Assembly: GCA_914767885.1 (NCBI GenBank)
Contig: CAJZBQ010000014.1
Coordinates: 434,001-498,000 of the forward strand
Reading direction: 5' to 3'
Length of the DNA: 64,000 nucleotides
Source of the DNA: Blepharisma stoltei
Taxonomy: Eukaryota; Ciliophora; Heterotrichea; Heterotrichida; Blepharismidae
The notes beneath the pieces were generated by a model, which did not search any database, was not told where the DNA came from, and worked only from the letters and a program-made list of their open reading frames with translations. Shown piece after piece: positions 1 to 10,110 of the stretch; the first letter of the stretch is position 1; the number at the start of each line of letters is the position of its first letter. The position numbers and the translations under genes are program-made.

Positions 1-386
1 ACTGAGATGTTTTGATCTGTAAGATTTTATATGAAATCTCAAGCCAAGGAAAATTGTGCAATTATAGACCAGAAACCTATATAGATGGTCTTGTGCTGGG
101 ATATGCTGTTTCACTTCTCAAGTTGGCTCTCTAACTCAAATTAGCAAACCATCTAGAAAGTGTGTAAATGCTTAATGCTGAACGTACTTGCCAGCTCCCT
201 GAGCAGCTCTAGGATTGGCTCAGCATTGCTCCAACCCATGACCATCCATATTGGTTCCTGGGCTATACTCTTCCCATCCTTGATCGAGCGATTACGGTGG
301 ATTCAAGAAAGGATGGAGAGTTAGCAAAATATGAAATGCATTATATATTTTTTGATAGTTTTCAAGCAATAAAGATAATAATTTTA
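1..386. other. Unassigned segment at window edge
   Basis: No convincing gene is visible. The part from about 80 to 310 is clearly richer in G and C than the surrounding intergenic DNA and contains a short inverted pair (TAGATGGT near 82 and ACCATCTA near 149). In base composition it resembles the GC-rich retroposon-like inserts elsewhere in the window, but no target-site duplication can be seen, so the class is open. A forward open frame from base 1 to about 80 could be the end of a gene lying outside the window. Confidence 0.25.
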
Positions 387-626
387 TTATTTTTTCAAGC
401 TTTCGTTATTTTCTTGGTTCAAAGCACTCAACATTTCGCCTTCTTCTTCCAATTTATTGATATCATGCTCAGGACTTTCTTTTGCTGGCTCATACTGCTT
501 CCACGCGATTCCTCCACATACAATTGCATTAAAAAGAAGGAAAATCCTAACGTATTTGATTTGATTACTTCTACCATCTTCACCTATCTGTGCTATATTG
601 AACTTCGGCCATTTCATTTTTATCAA
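387..626 (-). CDS. Small single-pass membrane protein, hypothetical
   Basis: The 79-residue frame has a basic/aromatic start (two candidate Met codons, MIKMKW), one hydrophobic stretch at about residues 27-42 (IFLLFNAIVCGGIAW) and a charged tail rich in Glu, Lys and Asn. This pattern fits a small single-pass protein, for example of an organelle membrane. The opposite-strand frame over the same bases has poorer protein character (long Phe/Ile runs) and is treated as its shadow. The family is not recognised. Its TAA stop lies in an AT-rich stretch. The next gene upstream (660-1520) runs in the same direction about 33 bases away, which is typical of the tight packing here. Confidence 0.5.
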   Translation of the reverse strand: MIKMKWPKFNIAQIGEDGRSNQIKYVRIFLLFNAIVCGGIAWKQYEPAKESPEHDINKLEEEGEMLSALNQENNESLKK

Positions 627-659
627 TACATAGGTTTACATTACTTATTAAATAGATAC

Positions 660-1520
660 CTAAAGCCAATTAGAAAAAAGAGTGTCATTGATGATGAGTC
701 CTGATTTTGGGACGCTCAAATGCCTTATGTCATCTAAAGAAAAGCCTTCGTCTTTATTCTTTCTTCTGACATGAAAGCTTCTGCTTAAAAAATCTTTTCT
801 TTTTCCTTTGTCTGTTTTTTCAAGCTCAATTTCAGGCTTTAAGTCCCTTAATTTCTTTAAAAAATAAGGTTCTTGTCTTAGCACTCTTTCTGTCTCCTTT
901 AAATTTTTCAGTAAATTGCTCATTTCTTTGGGTTTTTGAGGTAATAAATACTCGACTTGGCGTTTTCTGTCGCGAATTCTCTTTTTAAGAGATTCATCCA
1001 TACTTGAATAGGCTGACTATGGCTTACGTATTGCTGCTTGAGGTAGAGGATCTGCAAATGGAAAGGGCAATTGCAGATTTCTGAACCGTTTTAAGCATCT
1101 TATTACTTCTAAGTGGCTTGCTTTAACTGTAGATAAATCTTTTTCCTCAGTTTTAGGCCGTTTCCTCACAGGTGACTTTTTAGAAGAAACAAAAGTTTGT
1201 TTGGTGTTTTCTTTTGCTGGAGGAGAAGCATTCTGTAATTGAGTTTGAAATGTTTTGGCTTGGTTAGGGGAATCTGGAGACTTTGAGAGGGGGACGAATT
1301 TTTCTGCAGTCACCACCAAGTCGTCAAGCTCATCTTCTTTGAATGTTAGAACTCTTTGAAGTGGGAATACTCTTTGCAATGCCTTTAATTTAGATGGGGC
1401 ATCTCTGCTGCTTTCAGGAGTGTCTAAAGTTGTACTTAGACTTGCCTTGCGAAAGGATTGGCTGAGAACATCAGTGTGTCTACGAGGACTTTGACGATAT
1501 TCTTCTATTTTAGAAGTCAT
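660..1520 (-). CDS. Hypothetical charged protein, two exons
   Basis: Read alone, this is a 167-residue frame (1017-1520) followed 15 nt later by a 113-residue frame (660-1001). The TAG that ends the first lies inside a perfect 15-nt GT...AG interval (1003-1017, minus-strand GTCAGCCTATTCAAG). Splicing it joins the frames without a shift (...RKP-Y-MDES...), giving about 281 residues. I therefore call one gene, exons complement(660..1002, 1018..1520). The intron start GTC is less typical than the GTA seen elsewhere, so two separate genes remain possible. The product is hydrophilic: Ser/Pro/Lys-rich N-terminal half, then a Lys/Glu/Arg-rich helical region. No known domain is recognised. Confidence 0.5.
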
Positions 1521-1621
1521 ATTTAATAATGTGTTTCTCTATCCTTTAAGTGATTTCTTGTCTTTGTGTTTTCTTTGCAATATAAAATAAATCTCTTAAC
1601 TAATTTTTTCTAATGTAAATT

Positions 1622-2119
1622 ATGGTTCAATTGAGGATTACTCAAGCTCTCAAAGATTTTTTGACAGCAAATAAGAAGCATATAAGTGGTGATATTGTAA
1701 ACTACTCAGAAATTAGAGAAATCTTAATTGGAAACAACGAAAAAATTGCTGAGCTCTTAAAAGGCTGCAGCTTTGTATTTGAAAAAGATCCTGAACCCAA
1801 AAGATCAGATTTCATTAAGAAGCTCGAAGAAAAGCGGAAAGAAAGAGAATACCAGCAGATGGTTGGAAACGTATATAAAAAGCCCTTAACAGGAACTGCC
1901 AAAGAATACAAAGAAAGCTTGAGCTTCGGCATGTCATTTATATCAGTGCTCTTTCTAGGAATGCTCTCTGGATATTATCTTGGGAAATATTATTTAGAGT
2001 ACGATTTTCAAGGAAGCATGATTGTCGGGCTAATCGTGACTGTCATCAGTCTTTATGCAGAAATCTTGCTCTACGTGCTTAAATCGAAAAAAGATGATAA
2101 AAAGGTCAAGACCGAATAA
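1622..2119 (+). CDS. Vma12/TMEM199-like V-ATPase assembly factor
   Basis: The 165-residue protein has a soluble N-terminal half, the motif TGTAKEYKESLSFGMS at about residues 90-105, then two transmembrane helices (about 104-123 and 132-151) separated by a short YLEYDF loop, and a Lys-rich cytosolic tail ending DDKKVKTE. This order (soluble region, AxEY motif, helix pair, ER-retention-like lysines) is that of the Vma12/TMEM199 family, ER proteins that help assemble the V0 sector of the vacuolar H+-ATPase. No introns or TGA codons are needed. It is convergent with the mitochondrial carrier, with only about 25 nt between the stops. The assignment rests on overall pattern, not on a catalytic motif. 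Confidence 0.7.
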   Translation: MVQLRITQALKDFLTANKKHISGDIVNYSEIREILIGNNEKIAELLKGCSFVFEKDPEPKRSDFIKKLEEKRKEREYQQMVGNVYKKPLTGTAKEYKESLSFGMSFISVLFLGMLSGYYLGKYYLEYDFQGSMIVGLIVTVISLYAEILLYVLKSKKDDKKVKTE

Positions 2120-2144
2120 TTTGATTAGTTAAACACATTATTTC

Positions 2145-3077
2145 TTATAAGTATGATTTCTCTTTTTCTGAGTAATCTTCGAAATAGTGGTTCATCACCT
2201 CATTTGTAGTATGTACAATGCCTGAGGCTATTGGAGACTTGACGATATTCATGGAGAACCCTTTGAAAAGTCCTCGAAGTCCTTCTCCCCTGACTATCAT
2301 TTTCCAATAGCTCAGCATGCTTTTAAGCTCTTCTTCATTGTGTGTAGCTCTAAAGCTTGAGACTTTTTCTATAAAGCCATGAGCTTGCATACGCTTTCTG
2401 ACAACATCAAATGGATATGCAGAAAGCTGGCCAATTATTCCTGCAGCAGCTCCAAACAGAAAATGCTCCAAATTCCCACTGTGGCCGATTACTTCTTTGG
2501 AAGTAAAATACAACGAAAACGAAACCCCGCTGTATATGGCAATTCCACAAATGGTAGGGTAAAACCCGTTGAAAAGACCTTTCATGCCTTCAGCCTTGCC
2601 AATAGTCCAAAAAGCATGCGAGACTCCTTTGTAAACTTGTGAAGTCGTTTGGATGGCAAGGCGAGTTCTTGTGACTTCAAAAGGATAAGTCATTAAAACT
2701 GCAGTTGCGCCTGCCAAAGCACCTGGCATGAAATTAAAGAGCATTAATTTTGTTTTTGAGAAGCTTCTGTCAGATTCAAAAATTTGTTTTTTGTAGTAGT
2801 CATATGTTGTGAATTGCTAATTAGAAATTACTATTGCGGAATAAGGAATTATTCGAAGCATCATCGCATAATTTCCTTTCCAAAAAGCTCTAATGCCTTC
2901 CTCTCTGGAAATTCTAATCATTTCAAGCAAGGCATTATTGACAGTAAATCTTCGTGTAGTAGCTTGGAATAACACTTTGACACGATCTAGTGGAGCTATA
3001 ACACATTTAGCTACCGCTCCAGCAGCACCGCCAGATATGAACTTGTTCATTTCCTCTTTTGTGAAAAGGGCCTCCAT
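2145..3077 (-). CDS. Mitochondrial carrier (SLC25) family protein
   Basis: Exons are complement(2145..2816, 2832..3077). A 15-nt intron (2817-2831, GTAATTTCTAATTAG) removes an in-frame TAG and joins PYSAI to QFTTYDYYKKQIF, a classic carrier sequence. The product of about 305 residues shows three tandem carrier repeats with their Px[DE]xx[KR] signatures: PLDRVKV, PFEVTRTR and PFDVVRKR, each followed by a GxxGLFxGF-type segment (EGMKGLFNGF, EGLRGLFKGF). Carriers of this kind exchange metabolites or nucleotides across the mitochondrial inner membrane. The QFTTYD and IxPY pattern resembles the CoA/ATP-Mg/graves-type branch, but the substrate cannot be fixed from the sequence. The start Met is followed directly by the first repeat, so no presequence is present, as is usual for the family. 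Confidence 0.92.
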
Positions 3078-3555
3078 AGATTTTATATATTATATTCAAA
3101 ATCTGTTAAGAATTTTTTATCAATTCTTTTCAAAATTCAAAAAAAAATTATTAGAGTGTGAAAGCATGCTATGGATAGCTTGAAGGCTCTTACTGTAGAA
3201 TGAGTTAATTAATTATTAAAAATGGGAAAAAGATTTAATCACACATTATCAAATTAATAATCTTTTTTTTTTCCATCAGCTTCTAATGTACAAATTCGAT
3301 TTATTGTCGCCATTAATGAAGGATAAAAGCTTGGGGAATTTAATCAGAATTTAATTCAAATATAAAAATGAATATTCTGCAAAATTGAATATCTTTTTGC
3401 TAGAATTAGATTAAATCTATAGAAGTCAAATATAATTTGCAATTTTATGTAGCATAAACCATTATTTTTACTTATTTTTTAAATTCTTTTTCTTAAAATT
3501 TCCATTTGTCTATTAAACATTGCAAAAATTGCGAGTGCTTATAATTTTCTGATAA
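3078..3555. promoter_or_regulatory. Divergent intergenic region, carrier / ULK kinase
   Basis: This is an AT-rich spacer between two divergently transcribed genes and so must hold both promoters. It contains homopolymer A and T tracts (for example near 3140 and 3265) and no frame with gene-like composition. No inverted-repeat element was found. Confidence 0.4.
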
Positions 3556-5625
3556 ATGGTGAAACGAGTAGGAAACTACATTCTTGAGTCCAGGCTTGGC
3601 GAAGGAAATTACGGTGTCGTCTACATCGGAAAACAAGTTGAAAGCAATCAAGCCATCGCAGTAAAAGTGATCCCAGTAAAAAATCTGAACGAAAAGCTTT
3701 ATAAGCAAATAGAACTCGAAATAAAAGCTCTTCGGAAAGCTGACAGTCCTTACGTCGTCAAACTCTATGACGTCCTCAGAACGCAAAACAACATATACTT
3801 GATGATGGAATATTGTGGAGGAGGCGATCTTGAAAAATATGTCAAAGACTTTCAAAAGGTTAAAGAACCTCTTGCGAAAAAGTGAATCAGCCAAATAATA
3901 GAAGCATTCATAAACCTGCAGTGCAACAATATCATGCACAGAGACTTAAAATTGGCAAATATTTTATTAACTACCAAATCAGACGATGCTAGCATCCGAG
4001 TGGCTGATTTTGGCTTTGCAAAAATCCTTCAGAACGATTTAGCGACAACTCATAATTAAAATATGGCGTCTTCGTCTGGGTATGGCCTCACGGCCATACA
4101 TACTCGACTCATATTTTAATTATATCCGGCAAGGTTTTGCCATTCCAGACATGAGCAACAATGCCATGGTAAGCAATTCTGCAGTGCAGAGCCTGGCCCA
4201 TGCTCGATGACCAGAATGGTTTTTCTCCTCGGGGGAAAGGGAGTCCGGGTTTGGAAAGGGTAGGCCCAGCAGAGTCTACAGGCAACGCCTAGACCATTCG
4301 AGCAACTACCTAGCGTGAAACTGGGCGTTTACGTCCCAGGACTTAGAATTTCCCTTTTTGCCGAAAGGCGACCAGAAAATTCCATTTTTTGGAATTTCGG
4401 AGAGCCAACTCTCGTAAACTCAAGCAGCAGCCGCAGAAGCCCATAGCCCGCCCACTCAACACTAAGCCACGGGAAACCGTGGGAAGGAGGGAGGTGTATG
4501 TCCTGGTGACTGGTTTATATGGCCAGTTTGGACTATGCCACAAAGCAGGTGAACCCTAATACTGGGTCCTTGGTGACTGCGTTAGCACTACGGCAGACGC
4601 CTGTAAATATTAAGTTAAGTTAAGATTTAGCGACAACTCAGCTTGGAACTCCGATTTTTATGGCCCCAGAAATTTTTAATGATGACCATTATAGCTATAA
4701 AGCTGATGTCTGAAGCTTAGGCGTCCTTTCTTATGAAATTTTAACTGGAATTTCTGCTTTTAACTGTAGAAGTATTGCTCAGCTTCAAAGAATGCAGAGG
4801 GAAGAAGTGAAATTTCCTGCTAACTGTGAGCTTTCTCAAGAAGTCAAAGATTTTATAAAAATAATGCTGACTTATGACCATGAAAGGAGGCCATCTTTTC
4901 AGCAACTAAAAGAAATGCCTTATATTCAATCTTTGTACCCGCCGAAAATTGAAGCACTTTTGCCAAGATTACCTGCTGCTCCTATTCATGAAGAAGATAA
5001 AAAAGAAGAGGACATAACAATAGAAGAATATGAAATTTTGAGAGAAATCAGTGAAGATGAGTTTGAGCCAGACCAGCTGGAAGCTGAAGAAAATAAGGTA
5101 AATGAGGAACAAGATAAACCTGAAGTTAAAATTGAACCAAATTATTGGGAATTAGCCACCAAAACGAGAGATTTAGACTGCATTCTAAATGAAACTGAAG
5201 GATTTATTGCTTTACAGAATCAGTATAAAGATACTAATGAGAGTATTGCAAAAGAAATAGAAAAATATTGTAAGAAAAGGTATGAATCGCTATTGGAAGA
5301 ATCGAAAAAAATGATAAGAGTTTATAATTTGACTGATTCAGATTATTTTTTTAATGAAATTTATGGGAAAATTAATACAAATTTGAAAGAAATAAACAAG
5401 CATAGAATATCAGGGAGAAATCCCAAAAATTCAAGCGCACTTTATGAAGAGGCAAAAGGAATAATGGATAATGAGCCAGGCCATAACCAAGTAAAGCAAG
5501 CATTATTACTACTTACTGTGGCTTTAGATTTAGATCCGAACAATAATTTAATTCAGCAATGCTATAATGATGCACTGAGTGACTACCAAAAAGCAAGCCT
5601 TCATCCAATATCTAAATATAAATAA
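3556..5625 (+). CDS. ULK/ATG1-like Ser/Thr kinase with C-terminal MIT-like region
   Basis: Retained segments are 3556..4052 and 4641..5625 (493 residues), after removing the retroposon and one copy of its 17-bp target duplication. The kinase domain fills the N-terminal ~260 residues: glycine loop GEGNYGVVY, lysine in AVKVIP, catalytic HRDLKLANIL, DFG in VADFGFAK, then GTPIFMAPEIF and DVWSLGVL. TGA encodes Trp in LAKKWISQ and in DVWSLG, strong proof of the code. The C-terminal half is acidic then helical, ending in a tetratricopeptide/MIT-like segment (ALLLLTVALDLDP). ULK/ATG1 kinases start autophagy or act in cilia (ULK4, fused); which applies is not decidable here. If the insert were not removed, the activation segment would be destroyed, so removal in the somatic genome is expected. 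Confidence 0.88.
4053..4640 (+). mobile_element. Retroposon-like insert with 17-bp TSD in kinase gene
   Basis: The 571-bp insert (4053-4623) is flanked by a perfect 17-bp direct repeat, GATTTAGCGACAACTCA, at 4036-4052 and 4624-4640. It is far more GC-rich than the host gene and ends in a short tandem tail (TTAAGTTAAGTTAA) just before the second repeat. A long exact target duplication plus a simple-repeat tail is the signature of target-primed reverse transcription, as in LINE/SINE retroposons. No intact protein is encoded. Its 3' third resembles that of the insert at 24259-24778 (shared CCGCAGAAGCCCAT/CAGAAATCCATA and CCCACTCAA blocks). The first 70 bp (4053-4122) form a hairpin, TAATTAAAATATG...CATATTTTAATTA, perhaps a small TA element inserted at the 5' end. 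Confidence 0.8.
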
Positions 5626-5646
5626 TTTGTTTAATTATCATAATAA

Positions 5647-6261
5647 TTATTCCTCCTTTTCTTTTTCAGGCTTTTGGCATTGCTTGATACAAAAAACTAT
5701 CGGAAAAACCAAAATGATTGCCATCATTGCCCCTAAGATTTTTAAAACCTTTGGGTTGCCTTCATGGATTTGCTTTGCTGCATTTAGTATCAAGCTTGCA
5801 AAAGTTGCAGGCGGAGGAATTTTTATTCTTGTGTGATTCAAATAAGTTTTCTTTTTAATGAGATCTTGCACACCATTAGCATCAATTGGCCCAGTATAAT
5901 TATAATAAAATCCTTTATTAATATAGATTGCTTTTGGGTATATATAAAGATCAAGCCTCATGAAATTTCTTGTGTAATTTTTTCGTAAATCTACAGTCCC
6001 TATATTATCCATATAATTTTCTTGGTGCAAAGCATGAGCGCTTCTCTTCCAAGTGTTGATGAGGTTTTGTGCAGTTTTTATTCCTGAATCATAAAATAAA
6101 ATGAGTCAATTATCTGCATGAGTGTCTAAAAGATGAGAAAGCTCTTTGTCAGTCAGGCTGATTAGAGGTAATTCTGTTTTATTTTGTATTTTCATTGTAA
6201 TAGACTCTTCATGGCTCATTTGAGAAAATACGGTTGCTAATAAGCATATAAAAAATATCAT
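5647..6261 (-). CDS. Thioredoxin-fold (TMX/PDI-like) membrane protein without CxxC
   Basis: Translation with TGA as Trp gives about 204 residues starting MIFFICLLATVFSQMSHEES, a clear signal peptide. A thioredoxin-like domain follows (HADNWLILFYDSGIKTAQN, then a cis-Pro-like KAIYINKG segment). A single C-terminal transmembrane helix (about 175-195, ILGAMMAIILVFPIVFCI) precedes a short KPEKEKEE tail. This is the layout of ER TMX-type proteins. The usual CxxC redox site is replaced by DSGIK, so thiol oxidoreductase activity is unlikely and a chaperone or binding role is inferred. The upstream start at 6261 was chosen because it supplies the signal peptide. It is convergent with the ULK-like kinase, with 21 nt between the stops. 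Confidence 0.7.
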
Positions 6262-6366
6262 TTTTATTAGTATGATTTTATAATTTGAGAGACAATTAAT
6301 TTAAAATGAAATTTTGGTACCTCATATTGTAAATATATTTAAACCTGTGTCTAAATATCCCAAAAG

Positions 6367-7452
6367 TTAAACAATTGGCTGTCCTTCTTCCTCTCTTATT
6401 GTGAATTCATTGTCAAAAACACATTTGGACTCTGAAGGACTACAGGAATATGAAAACCCGTCATAAGTTGGACTGGAGTTTCTTGGTGATAATGAATTAG
6501 GTGATGCAGCGCTTATAGCTGAGCTAGTGAATTCTTCACTGAAATATCGACTATTGGCAGGGTCAGAAATATTAGGAACAAAAGAAGGCATGACTCTTTT
6601 TGCTCCTAAAGCGGCCCAGTCAACATCAAAGAACCAAATGTTTGTTTTAATTTCTTCAGCCCCTCTAGCCCCTAGTCTTCGATTCGGATCTTTATGAAGC
6701 AAGCTAGTCAACAAATTCTTTACTGGAAGTGACAAAAAATCAGGCAAAAGTGGCTCCTCTGAAAGGATTTTCATGTATACATACTTTTTGTTCTCATGAT
6801 AAAATGGAGGCAGCCCAATCAACATTTCATATATTATGCATCCAAGTGACCACCAATCAACAGCTTTTCCATACCCTTGCTTAATTATCACTTCTGGTGC
6901 CAAATACTCAGCAGTTCCGCAGAAGCTTCTTGCAGATCTTCCATCAGTACAATTTTCTTTTGACAAGCCGAAATCAGTGATTTTAGGGAACCCATCTTCA
7001 TCAATTAAAACGTTTTCCGGCTTCAAGCTACATAAGAATTACTCTCTATAAATGATATTTTTGCTGTGTAAATGTTCAATCGCAAGGACAAGACAAGCAC
7101 TATAAAATTTAACTCTTTGCTCATCAAAACGACGAGCTCGGTTAAGATGGAAAAACAATTCACCACCCGAACAATATTCAAGGATTAAATAAAGCCTTTC
7201 GTTACTTTGAAAAGCGTAGAAGAATTTTACAATATACGGATGGTCGACACTTGCAAGAATTTTTCGTTCTGTTCTTGTATGCTCGATTTGTCTGCATTCT
7301 GCGATATATTTTTTTTTTAGAATCTTCATTGCAAATAATTCGCCTGTTATTATTTTCTTGACTAAAAGGACTTTTCCATATCGGCCTTTTCCAATTACTT
7401 TTAAGAGTTCGAAGTCGTTGACTGAGCAATTTCTTTGTGTTTCAAATTCCAT
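6367..7452 (-). CDS. AGC-family Ser/Thr protein kinase
   Basis: Exons are complement(6367..7027, 7043..7452), 356 residues. The 15-nt intron (7028-7042, GTAATTCTTATGTAG) splits the Asp codon of the catalytic motif IYRDLKPENVL. Motifs in order: glycine loop GKGRYGKV, lysine in AMKILKK, YRDLKPEN, DFG in ITDFGLSK, activation loop SFCGTAEYLAPE, DWWSLGC, and NRRLGARG just before the AGC C-terminal extension (WFFDVDW...PSFVP...DPANSRYFSEEF). The HRD histidine is Tyr, as in many AGC kinases. The tail is Ser-rich and no clear FxxF[ST] hydrophobic motif is seen. It is closest to the Akt/S6K/SGK/PKA group, and the exact subfamily is not assignable. The start at 7452 was preferred because it lies just before the kinase core. 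Confidence 0.9.
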
Positions 7453-7799
7453 TTTAATTAGAAAATACTGGCTAAAGATAAATTTTTTATAACTTTGTTT
7501 ATTTAAAAAATTAAGGAGATAAGATAGGGATATTTTGGGAACAAAGTGCAAATTATATATACTTTTTATAAAAAAATTAGCTTGATGAATTAAGTAGAAA
7601 ATTTATTTGAAAGCTAATTATTATGAAAAAACAATAATTGGGTTAAGTTTATATAATAGCTAAATTCAAATTTCTTTATGGTTCAAAATTTTATTAATGA
7701 AACAGGTATATCTAATTTTAAATTCTTTGTACTCTTAAAAGCATTACTTATAGCACTATCAATACATAACAATTAATTTTTATAATATGGAATAATTAC
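7453..7799. promoter_or_regulatory. Divergent intergenic region, AGC kinase / KICS2-like
   Basis: AT-rich spacer between divergently oriented genes; presumably both promoters. No element or RNA gene was recognised. Confidence 0.35.
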
Positions 7800-8993
7800 A
7801 TGGATGAATTATTTAAAGATAGATTTACTTGCCAGCTTGCTGAGCAAAATTATGAAGAATGTTATGGTCTACTAAACAGTTATCAATGCTCCCACAAGAT
7901 GATGAAAAGCTTGCAAGGCTTAATTGTTTTCGAAATGCAATACTACAATTTCACTCCGGCGTCTCTTCAAGATCCAAATCGAGATCATGCAATAAGAGAC
8001 ATATACGAAGAAGTAAGAGCTGGATTGACCACTTCAGATGATTCTTTCTTTATTGAAATTCTCCATCTCATTCAAATCCAGCTGAAAACTTGCCAAATTT
8101 ACAAACTCCTTTCTCAATCAGATTATCAGATACCAGAAAATATCACGTCTTTATGCGAAAGCTATCTGAAAGAAACCAGTGAGTGCGACCATTACGACTT
8201 AAGACCTTTTCAAGAAACAATGGTATGTGAACTGACTTCTATCAAAAACTTGGTCACTGCTTTTACAAGCTTATCGAAATTTAATTTTTTGCAGACTATT
8301 ATTGCATTAACTAAAGCTCATTCAAGCATTCAGCAATGAGAAAAAATATTCCGCGACAAGAAGTATTCCCCAATTTCCCACAGTAATTCATCAGATGATT
8401 ATAATCTTCTCTACAGATATCTTGTCAAAATGCTCCATGGGCTGATTGGTAAGGCAACGCTATATTTCGAAAGAACGCTTTCTGATGGTAATTTATTGGA
8501 AAACGAAGAATATTATAACAGGTAAATTATATGTAGACGAAAAGTACAATCCAAATGTGCAGAGTTGAAAATACATTATATTGCTTTATTGCTAGATAAA
8601 AGAGAAAATGAAGTCTTATTAAATTGACAAGAAGGAGGCTATAGGTGCAAAAGGAAAAACAGCTCACTAACATCAACAATTCCTGATAAGTTTGTGCCTG
8701 TTTTCAAGCATAATTGAAAGCCTGAAGAGCTTCCAAATGAAACTGAAGCTACTTTATACTCTGCATTGCAAAGTGAAAGCTCTACCATTATAAAGGCAAA
8801 CCACAGAGTGAGTGAAATGATGTATAACTCATTAGATCTCTATTTTCATTTCTGCAAAGTAGACGTCCATGTATATTTGGCTTCAGCTTATGCCTATGCA
8901 TCATTAAGGCCAAAAGGTGAAGCTAAAGCAATAACTGAGTTCATAAACCAGCTATGCACCCAATTAAGATCTCTGACACCAAGAGTTAATTAA
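7800..8993 (+). CDS. KICS2: KICSTOR subunit KICS2 (C12orf66)-like protein
   Basis: Exons are 7800..8521 and 8537..8993 (392 residues); the intron at 8522-8536 is GTAAATTATATGTAG. TGA encodes Trp at least in SIQQWEKIF, LLNWQEGG and KHNWKPEE. The central segment KAHSSIQQWEKIFRDKK followed by LVKMLHGLIGKATLYFERTL parallels the human protein (AHTKLQTWGQIF..., then MLLAKFSFYFHEALS) in spacing and conserved residues. An N-terminal helical region and a C-terminal PKGEAKAITEFIN segment also fit. In animals KICS2 belongs to KICSTOR, which anchors GATOR1 to lysosomes in nutrient signalling to TORC1. Presence in a ciliate implies an old origin, but a similar function here is inference. Confidence 0.72.
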
Positions 8994-9021
8994 ATTGTTA
9001 ATTAATTAGGTTTTTTTCATA

Positions 9022-10110
9022 TCATTCAATATATAAAGACATAAATTTGTAATCATTCGGGCTTGCTGACCTTGTTATTTTTCGAGTTTGCTTATACCTT
9101 TTACTTTTGATCCTTCTTATTTCTGTCGTTTCTTCGCTATTTAAATTCATAAAAGAACTTTTTATGTCATCAAATTCTTTCAAGCTCTTGTGATGGCCAA
9201 ATGGGGACATTTCGAATTTAGGATAGACTGATGTCATGCTCTGTCTTAGCTCAGGTCTCATATTAGTTGATTGGTGATGATATAATTTCCTTATAGTAGG
9301 AAACGAAATTGTCTCATCTTTAGCAGAATCGATGGTTTTTGTAGTAATTTGCGGGTTTACAGGACTGCTGGCTATTGATTTTTTCTTTTTGATGATTCAT
9401 GAATTATCTTCGAGAATCTTTTCTATATCACTTATATTTGATTTTGGATCTTCAGAAGCTAAAACGTTTAAACTAGTTGAGGCTTGAAGACACTTAATCT
9501 CGTTTAAAGGTGAATAAATAGAATTTGAAGTGCATAGCAAAGAGTTTTCGGTTGAGGAGTGAGTTTTATAAAATGTATCTTTCGAAGGGATTATTGTGTT
9601 TTTACTTGTAGCTTGATTTGAATTTGCAGGATAAAATTCCCAATTCGAGAGCTTTGGCTTTGTAACTGACAGTTCATTAATTGTGTCTGATCTCTCAGGG
9701 ATAGATAATTGCTTTCTTAATTTAGACCCTGTTAAATCTGATGTTTTCCGTTTTAGCCTTATCATTTTTCGAGAATTTTTTAATGATTTTTCATTTCATT
9801 CTTGTCGAGGCTTATTCATGTTGTCTTTTAAAAACATTTCCAGCTTAGCAGGTAATAGTTTTTCATGCTTATATGTGTGAGATTCCGTTGCCTTCCATTT
9901 TTTTTGAATTTTATTTTCTGTCTTTTCAGGGCTATTTATTACAGTTTTTGGACTATTCTGCAAAGATCCATGATTATGAGAGCACAAAGGGAGTGGCGAG
10001 TTATTGGTGCTTAAGGAGTTAAATGACTTTTTTAGTTTGTTGCTTTTTAAACTTAACCGATGCTGCAGCTTTTTCCCTGTAATATTCAAATGTGAGATTA
10101 CTAATGACAT
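9022..10110 (-). CDS. Ser/Lys/Asn-rich disordered protein, hypothetical
   Basis: One continuous frame of 362 residues appears once TGA is read as Trp (at PRQEWNEKS and EDNSWIIKK). It starts MSLVISHLNITGKKLQHR and ends FMSLYIE. The composition is low complexity: Ser, Lys, Asn and Thr rich, no hydrophobic segment, scattered SP/TP dipeptides suggesting phosphorylation. No known domain is recognised. Its 3' end is convergent with the KICS2-like gene 28 nt away. Confidence 0.6.

Noticed and set aside
297-704. 135-residue plus-strand frame rich in Phe and Ile
   Set aside because: It overlaps better minus-strand frames and its composition is that of antisense AT-rich coding DNA.
4343-4543. Small frames within the GC-rich inserts at 4053, 24259, 44958 and 55203
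   Set aside because: They are not conserved between related inserts and show no reverse-transcriptase or endonuclease motifs.
4053-4640. Spliceosomal intron instead of a mobile insert in the kinase gene
   Set aside because: Introns here are 15-16 nt; the insert has a perfect 17-bp direct repeat and no GT...AG boundaries that restore the frame.
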